Below are positions 59,723-64,000 of a DNA stretch of 64,000 bases, piece by piece. The position numbers were made by a program, and so were the translations under genes. The stretch is taken from NCBI RefSeq assembly GCF_039521325.1, contig NZ_BAAACD010000005.1; one strand, written 5' to 3'. This stretch comes from Clostridium_X cadaveris (GTDB taxonomy: Bacteria > Bacillota > Clostridia > Clostridiales > Clostridiaceae). Below the pieces are notes generated by a model. The model did not search any database. It saw nothing but the letters and a program-made list of their open reading frames with translations, and was not told where the DNA came from. Numbering within the stretch: position 1 is the stretch's first letter; the number at the start of each line of letters is the position of its first letter.

Positions 59723-61210
59723 TTGAAAAAAGGGTTTGTGGCGTTAGTAGGAGCAGGTCCTGGAAATAAAGGCCTTTTAACTTTAAGAGGTGCGGAACTA
59801 TTAAGCAAGGCAGAAGTTGTAGTTTACGATAGATTAGTATCTAATGATATTTTGAACATGATTCCAGATAGCGCTGAAAGAATTAATGTAGGAAAACAAA
59901 GCAGTCATCATCTTGTAAAACAGGAAGACATAAATAAAATATTACTAAATGAAGCATTTCAAGGGAAAAATGTAGTAAGACTTAAAGGCGGAGACCCTTT
60001 CGTATTTGGAAGAGGTGGAGAAGAATTAGAGCTACTTGCAGAAAATAACGTTGACTTTGAAGTGGTTCCAGGTATAACTTCAGCAATCTCCGCCCTTACT
60101 TATGCTGGGATACCAATAACTCATAGAGATTTTTGTTCTTCTCTTCATATAATAACAGGTCATGCTAGAGAAGGTGGAAAACTTAACATACCATTCAAAG
60201 AAATATCAAAATTAAATGGTACATTAGTGTTTCTAATGGGAGTGTCATCAATGCCGTTTTTAATGGAAGGACTGTTAAATGCAGGAATGAATCCTGATAC
60301 AAAAGCAGCTATAGTTGAGAATGGAACTAGATACAACCAACGTAAAGTGATAGCTACAATTTCTACATTAGTGGAGAAGGCTAACCAGTATAAAATTAAA
60401 TCACCTGCAATAATTGCTGTAGGCAACGTATGTTCATTATCAAATGAATTTGACTGGTTTATGAAAAAGCCTTTATTTGGAGAGAATGTAGTTGTTACTA
60501 GACCTAAAAACTCTATTGGAACTTTATCAGATAGGCTTAGAGAATTAGGAGCAGAAGTGATAGAATATCCTTGTATAGATACTATAGAATTGGATATAGA
60601 TATCCCAGAAATAGATAAATTTGATGTTATAACTTTTTCTAGTAAAACAGCAGTGGAAATATTTTTCAAGAAGTTATTTGCAAAGGGTAAAGACGCTAGA
60701 TATTTAAATAAAGTTAAAATTGGAGCTGTTGGTACTCAAACGGCAGAAGAACTTAAAAAGTATGCCATAATTGCAGATTTTATACCAAGTATTTTTGATG
60801 GGGCTCATCTTGGAAAACTTATATCAGAAAGTATAGAAAAGAATGAGAAAGTATTGATTTTAAATGCATTAAAAACTAGTGGCGATTTAGAAAAGTCTTT
60901 TGAAGAGTCTGAAATATCATTTGAAAGAATAGCTCTTTATGAGACAATTTATAAAAATGATCAAAGCGAAGAATTAAAAAATAAAATAGAGAGTAATTTA
61001 GTTAATTGGGTATTATTCACAAGTGCTTCTACAGTCAATGGATTTGTAAAATCAATGGATAATTTAAATAAAAACAATATAAAGGCCTTATGTATAGGAG
61101 AGCAGACATTAAAAGCAGCTAAAGAATTTGGTTTTGATTGTGAAGTTTCCGATAAAGCATCTATAGACTCTATGATAGATAAGCTAGTAAAATGTACAAA
61201 AAGGAGATAA
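59723..61210 (+). CDS. cobA-hemD: Fused uroporphyrinogen-III C-methyltransferase / uroporphyrinogen-III synthase
   Basis: 495 residues from a TTG start (59723) with GAGGTG six bases upstream; GTG 59714 lies in that site. Residues ~1-245 are SUMT (CobA): FVALVGAGPGNKGLLTLRG, RLKGGDPFVFGRGGEELE, VVPGITSAISALTYAGIPIT. Residues ~250-495 are HemD: VVVTRPKNSIGTLSDRLREL, VITFSSKTAVEIFF and NWVLFTSASTVNGF. The fusion ring-closes hydroxymethylbilane and methylates C2 and C7 to give precorrin-2, channelling flux to corrinoid and siroheme. Confidence 0.95.
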   Translation: MKKGFVALVGAGPGNKGLLTLRGAELLSKAEVVVYDRLVSNDILNMIPDSAERINVGKQSSHHLVKQEDINKILLNEAFQGKNVVRLKGGDPFVFGRGGEELELLAENNVDFEVVPGITSAISALTYAGIPITHRDFCSSLHIITGHAREGGKLNIPFKEISKLNGTLVFLMGVSSMPFLMEGLLNAGMNPDTKAAIVENGTRYNQRKVIATISTLVEKANQYKIKSPAIIAVGNVCSLSNEFDWFMKKPLFGENVVVTRPKNSIGTLSDRLRELGAEVIEYPCIDTIELDIDIPEIDKFDVITFSSKTAVEIFFKKLFAKGKDARYLNKVKIGAVGTQTAEELKKYAIIADFIPSIFDGAHLGKLISESIEKNEKVLILNALKTSGDLEKSFEESEISFERIALYETIYKNDQSEELKNKIESNLVNWVLFTSASTVNGFVKSMDNLNKNNIKALCIGEQTLKAAKEFGFDCEVSDKASIDSMIDKLVKCTKRR

Positions 61211-61214
61211 TAAT

Positions 61215-62207
61215 ATGAATTTTATGAATGATAATATAAGACCAAGAAGACTTAGAAAAAGTGAAACTTTAAGAGATATGGTAAGAGAAGTTAGACTTTC
61301 TCCAAAGTCATTAATTTATCCTTTATTTTTGAAAGAGGGAAATAATATAAAATCAGAGATTTCATCTCTTCCAAACAACTTTCACTATAGCCCAGATAGA
61401 GTTGGAGAAGCTGTAGAGGAAGCATTAAAAAATGATGTACGTTCAATTTTATTATTTGGACTTCCAGATCATAAAGATGAGGTAGGTTCACAGGCATATG
61501 ACGAAAATGGAATAATACAACAAGGAATAAGAAAAATTAAAGATGAGTATCCTGAAATGCAGATAATAACAGATGTATGCATGTGTGAATACACATCACA
61601 TGGTCATTGTGGAATTTTACACAATCATGATGTTGATAATGATAAAACTCTAGATTATATAGCTAGAATAGCTCTTTCGCATGTGCAAGCTGGAGCAGAT
61701 ATGGTAGCACCATCTGATATGATGGATGGAAGAATTGATGCTATAAGAAGAGTATTAGATGAGAATGGATATAATGATACTGCTATAATGTCATATGCAG
61801 TAAAATATGCATCGGCATTTTATGGGCCATTTAGAGATGCTGCTGGATCAGCACCTTCATTTGGAAATAGAAAGTCATATCAAATGGACTATCACAACAA
61901 GAGAGAAGCACTTAAAGAAGCTCTTTTAGATGTAAGTGAAGGAGCAGATATATTGATGGTTAAACCTGCTCTTTCATATTTAGATGTTATTAAAGAGGTT
62001 AAAGAAAATACAAATCTTCCTTTAGCTGCTTATAGTGTAAGTGGAGAGTATGCAATGATTAAAGCAGCAGCAGCTCAAGGACTTATAGATGAGTATGGTG
62101 TTATGTGTGAAAGTACTGTTGGGATATACAGAGCAGGAGCAGACATATTGATAAGTTATTTTGCAAAGGAAATCGCTCAAGCAATAAAAAAAGGTGATAT
62201 AGGTTAA
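61215..62207 (+). CDS. hemB: Porphobilinogen synthase (5-aminolevulinate dehydratase)
   Basis: 330 residues. Zinc-type active site DVCMCEYTSHGHCGI with three Cys, Schiff-base lysines in SYAVKYASAFYGPFRDAAGS and LMVKPALSYLD. The N-terminal arm RPRRLRKSETLRDMVRE is family-typical. Condenses two 5-aminolevulinate to porphobilinogen. AAAGGAG precedes the ATG, five bases after the cobA-hemD stop. Confidence 0.96.
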   Translation: MNFMNDNIRPRRLRKSETLRDMVREVRLSPKSLIYPLFLKEGNNIKSEISSLPNNFHYSPDRVGEAVEEALKNDVRSILLFGLPDHKDEVGSQAYDENGIIQQGIRKIKDEYPEMQIITDVCMCEYTSHGHCGILHNHDVDNDKTLDYIARIALSHVQAGADMVAPSDMMDGRIDAIRRVLDENGYNDTAIMSYAVKYASAFYGPFRDAAGSAPSFGNRKSYQMDYHNKREALKEALLDVSEGADILMVKPALSYLDVIKEVKENTNLPLAAYSVSGEYAMIKAAAAQGLIDEYGVMCESTVGIYRAGADILISYFAKEIAQAIKKGDIG

Positions 62208-62220
62208 AGGAGATAGTGAT

Positions 62221-63519
62221 ATGATAAACAAGACAAGTAGCGATCTTTTTAAAAGAGCCAAAGAAGTTATGCCAGGAGGAGTAAATAGTCCAGTAAGAGC
62301 ATTTAGAGCAGTAGGGTCAGATCCTCTTTTCATAAAGAAAGCAAATGGGTCAAAAATTTATGATGCTGATGGTCATGAATATATAGACTATATATGTTCA
62401 TGGGGACCTATGATATTAGGTCATAATCATCCTATAATACTAGATGCTGTAGCTAAAGCTATTCAAAATGGATTAAGCTATGGTGCACCTACTGAAAATG
62501 AAGTTTTAATTGGGGAATTAATCAGAAAGATGGTTCCTAATGTTGAGATGATAAGAATGGTAAATAGCGGTACAGAAGCTGTTATGAGTGCTATTCGTGT
62601 TGCTAGAGGATTCACAGGAAGAAATAAAATAATAAAATTTGAAGGATGTTATCATGGACATAGTGATAGTATGCTTGTAAAAGCTGGTTCTGGTCTTTTG
62701 ACAGAAGGTACTCCAGATAGCTTAGGAGTTCCTAAGAATGCAACTCAAGATACTTTAACTGCAGAATATAATAATATAGAATCAGTAAGAAAATTCTTTG
62801 AAAACAATAAAGATGAAATTGCTGCTGTTATAGTAGAACCTGTTGCAGCTAATATGGGAGTAGTTCCTCCTAAGAAGGAATTCTTAGAGGGATTAAGAGC
62901 TATATGTACAGAAAATAAAACTATTTTAATTTTTGATGAGGTTATAACTGGATTCCGTTTAGCTAGAGGTGGGGCTCAAGAGTATTTTGGAATAGAAGCA
63001 GACCTTGTAACTTATGGTAAGATTATAGGTGGAGGAATGCCTGTTGGAGCTTATGGCGGAAGACGTGAAATCATGGAATACGTATCACCTTTAGGAGGCG
63101 TTTATCAAGCAGGAACGCTATCAGGAAACCCAGTTGCAATGGCAGCAGGATTAGCGCAGTTAACTATGCTATATGAAAATCCTGAAATATATGAAAAAAT
63201 AAATAAAACTACTGAAAAATTGGCAGAAGGCTTTAGAACCATAGCAGCAAAATATAATGCACCTATATCAGTAAATGTAGCAGGATCTTTAATGTGTCCT
63301 TTCTTTACAGATAAGAAGGTTGAAAATTATAATGATGCAAAAACAAGTGACACTGAAGCATATGCAAAATACTTCAACAGTATAGAAGAAAGAGGAATAT
63401 ATATTGCTCCATCGCAATTTGAAGCTATGTTTATGAGCTATGCTCATAGTGATGAGGATATAGATAAAACATTACAAGCAGCAGAAGAAAGTATTAAAAA
63501 AATTTGGGGAGGAAAGTAA
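62221..63519 (+). CDS. hemL: Glutamate-1-semialdehyde 2,1-aminomutase
   Basis: 432 residues, class III aminotransferase fold with PLP. VMPGGVNSPVRAFRAVG begins the chain; NSGTEAVMSAIRVARGFTGR, and the PLP lysine in LVTYGKIIGGGMPVGAYGG. Converts the HemA product to 5-aminolevulinate. With hemA, hemB, hemC and hemD it completes glutamate to uroporphyrinogen III within this one operon. Confidence 0.96.
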   Translation: MINKTSSDLFKRAKEVMPGGVNSPVRAFRAVGSDPLFIKKANGSKIYDADGHEYIDYICSWGPMILGHNHPIILDAVAKAIQNGLSYGAPTENEVLIGELIRKMVPNVEMIRMVNSGTEAVMSAIRVARGFTGRNKIIKFEGCYHGHSDSMLVKAGSGLLTEGTPDSLGVPKNATQDTLTAEYNNIESVRKFFENNKDEIAAVIVEPVAANMGVVPPKKEFLEGLRAICTENKTILIFDEVITGFRLARGGAQEYFGIEADLVTYGKIIGGGMPVGAYGGRREIMEYVSPLGGVYQAGTLSGNPVAMAAGLAQLTMLYENPEIYEKINKTTEKLAEGFRTIAAKYNAPISVNVAGSLMCPFFTDKKVENYNDAKTSDTEAYAKYFNSIEERGIYIAPSQFEAMFMSYAHSDEDIDKTLQAAEESIKKIWGGK

Positions 63520-63523
63520 AGAG

Positions 63524-63889
63524 ATGAAGGGTATTTTAATTTTAGCACACGGTAGCAGAGAAAAAGAAACAGAGGAAACTTTAAGAAAAATAACAGAAAT
63601 GACAAGAGCTAAACTTCCTGATACTATCATAGAGACGGCATATCTTCAATTTTCTGATGTTAACTTAGAAAAAGGAATTGATAAGCTTATAGAACAAAAT
63701 GTTACAGATATAAGAGTAGTTCCATACTTTTTATTTTCAGGAGTTCATATAAGAGAAGATATTCCAAAAGAAATAGAAGAGTATATAGCTGATAAACCAG
63801 GAATAAAAATATCTATGGGAAATACTCTTGGAGAGGACCCAAGACTTGCAGACGTTTTAGCAGATAGAATAAAAGAAGTTCTTCTATAA
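63524..63889 (+). CDS. cbiX: Short sirohydrochlorin cobaltochelatase, CbiX(S) type
   Basis: 121 residues, half the length of two-domain bacterial CbiX and the same size as the archaeal short form, which works as a homodimer. ILILAHGSREKETEE carries the first metal-site His, and VPYFLFSGVHIREDIP the second. It inserts Co2+ into sirohydrochlorin (or Fe2+ for siroheme), the entry step to the anaerobic B12 pathway. Starts five bases after hemL; no terminator is visible after its stop. Confidence 0.85.
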   Translation: MKGILILAHGSREKETEETLRKITEMTRAKLPDTIIETAYLQFSDVNLEKGIDKLIEQNVTDIRVVPYFLFSGVHIREDIPKEIEEYIADKPGIKISMGNTLGEDPRLADVLADRIKEVLL

Positions 63890-63937
63890 AAGTTTAGGAT
63901 ATACTTAAAAATAAAGAAAGATATGGTGATTATAAAG

Positions 63938-64000
63938 TGGAACCTATGTCAAGGACACTAAAAAAAGAGAGCTAGGCTACTAAAAGCTGATTTCTGTATT
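63938..64000. mobile_element. Possible left end of an IS3-family element, cut by the window edge
   Basis: The sequence from TGGAACCTATGTCAAGGACA through the A-run and AGCTGATTTCTGTATT resembles terminal repeats of IS3/IS150-group elements common in clostridia. No transposase frame and no second end are inside the window, so the call rests on resemblance alone. Confidence 0.3.

Noticed and set aside
60160..60669. 169-codon minus-strand frame
   Set aside because: Antisense to cobA-hemD, whose conserved motifs run through the same region; no start signal.

Overview
The window is low-GC DNA of a strictly anaerobic, butyrate-type Clostridium (Clostridium sensu stricto; species not assigned). Evidence: an etfA-hbd pair of the crotonyl-CoA/butyrate pathway, an NfnAB-type electron-bifurcating transhydrogenase, A-rich codon use, strong G-rich ribosome binding sites, a CIRCE-controlled groESL, and an anaerobic (cobalt-early) corrinoid pathway. 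No phage, CRISPR array or complete insertion sequence was found. Most genes lie on the + strand.

Layout. 0-6.7 kb: 3' end of etfA, hbd, a lone GH65-type N-terminal domain protein (minus strand), a small membrane protein, nfnA-nfnB, an OGG-type 8-oxoguanine glycosylase and a DUF1461 membrane protein (minus). 6.9-9 kb: sigA-type promoter, perfect CIRCE operator, groES-groEL. 9.1-22.2 kb: a type IV pilus locus (prepilin peptidase, PilB, PilC, major pilin, PilM, PilN, an over-long PilO, two minor pilins, a GspK/PilX-like protein, a VWA-like surface protein, then a second pilin gene behind its own terminator). 22.3-25.8 kb: guanine riboswitch, guaB, guaA. 25.8-31.9 kb: oligopeptide ABC transporter oppABCDF. 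32-43.6 kb: a 52-codon membrane peptide, pgi, a YaiI-family gene, a seven-repeat triple-tyrosine protein, an rRNA pseudouridine synthase, a candidate small RNA with C-rich loops, yerC, pcrA, ligA and small unknown genes. 43.7-48 kb: orphan peptide-binding lipoprotein, an unknown helical protein (minus), rdgB and a YfcE-type phosphodiesterase. 48.1-49.7 kb: 17 tRNA genes. 49.8-50.8 kb: a small membrane protein and an isochorismatase-family hydrolase. 50.9-63.9 kb: a cobalamin riboswitch followed by one long operon for cobalt uptake (cbiMNQO), uroporphyrinogen/sirohydrochlorin synthesis from glutamyl-tRNA (hemA, hemC, cobA-hemD, hemB, hemL, sirC, cbiX) and early corrin-ring methylation (cbiL, cbiF, cbiG, cbiH). 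The last ~60 bases may be the end of an IS element.

Functional reading. The B12 riboswitch sits ahead of both cobalt uptake and the whole glutamate-to-precorrin route, so in this organism tetrapyrrole synthesis looks dedicated to corrinoid (and siroheme) and is switched off by the end product. The pilus locus contains an almost complete machine apart from a PilT retraction ATPase, which is not in the window. The least expected element is an ~80-nt intergenic transcription unit at 37.46-37.58 kb with its own promoter, terminator and three C-rich unpaired motifs that are complementary to the G-rich ribosome binding sites common in this genome, including those of the opp operon. All readings are by eye; no database search or folding program was run.
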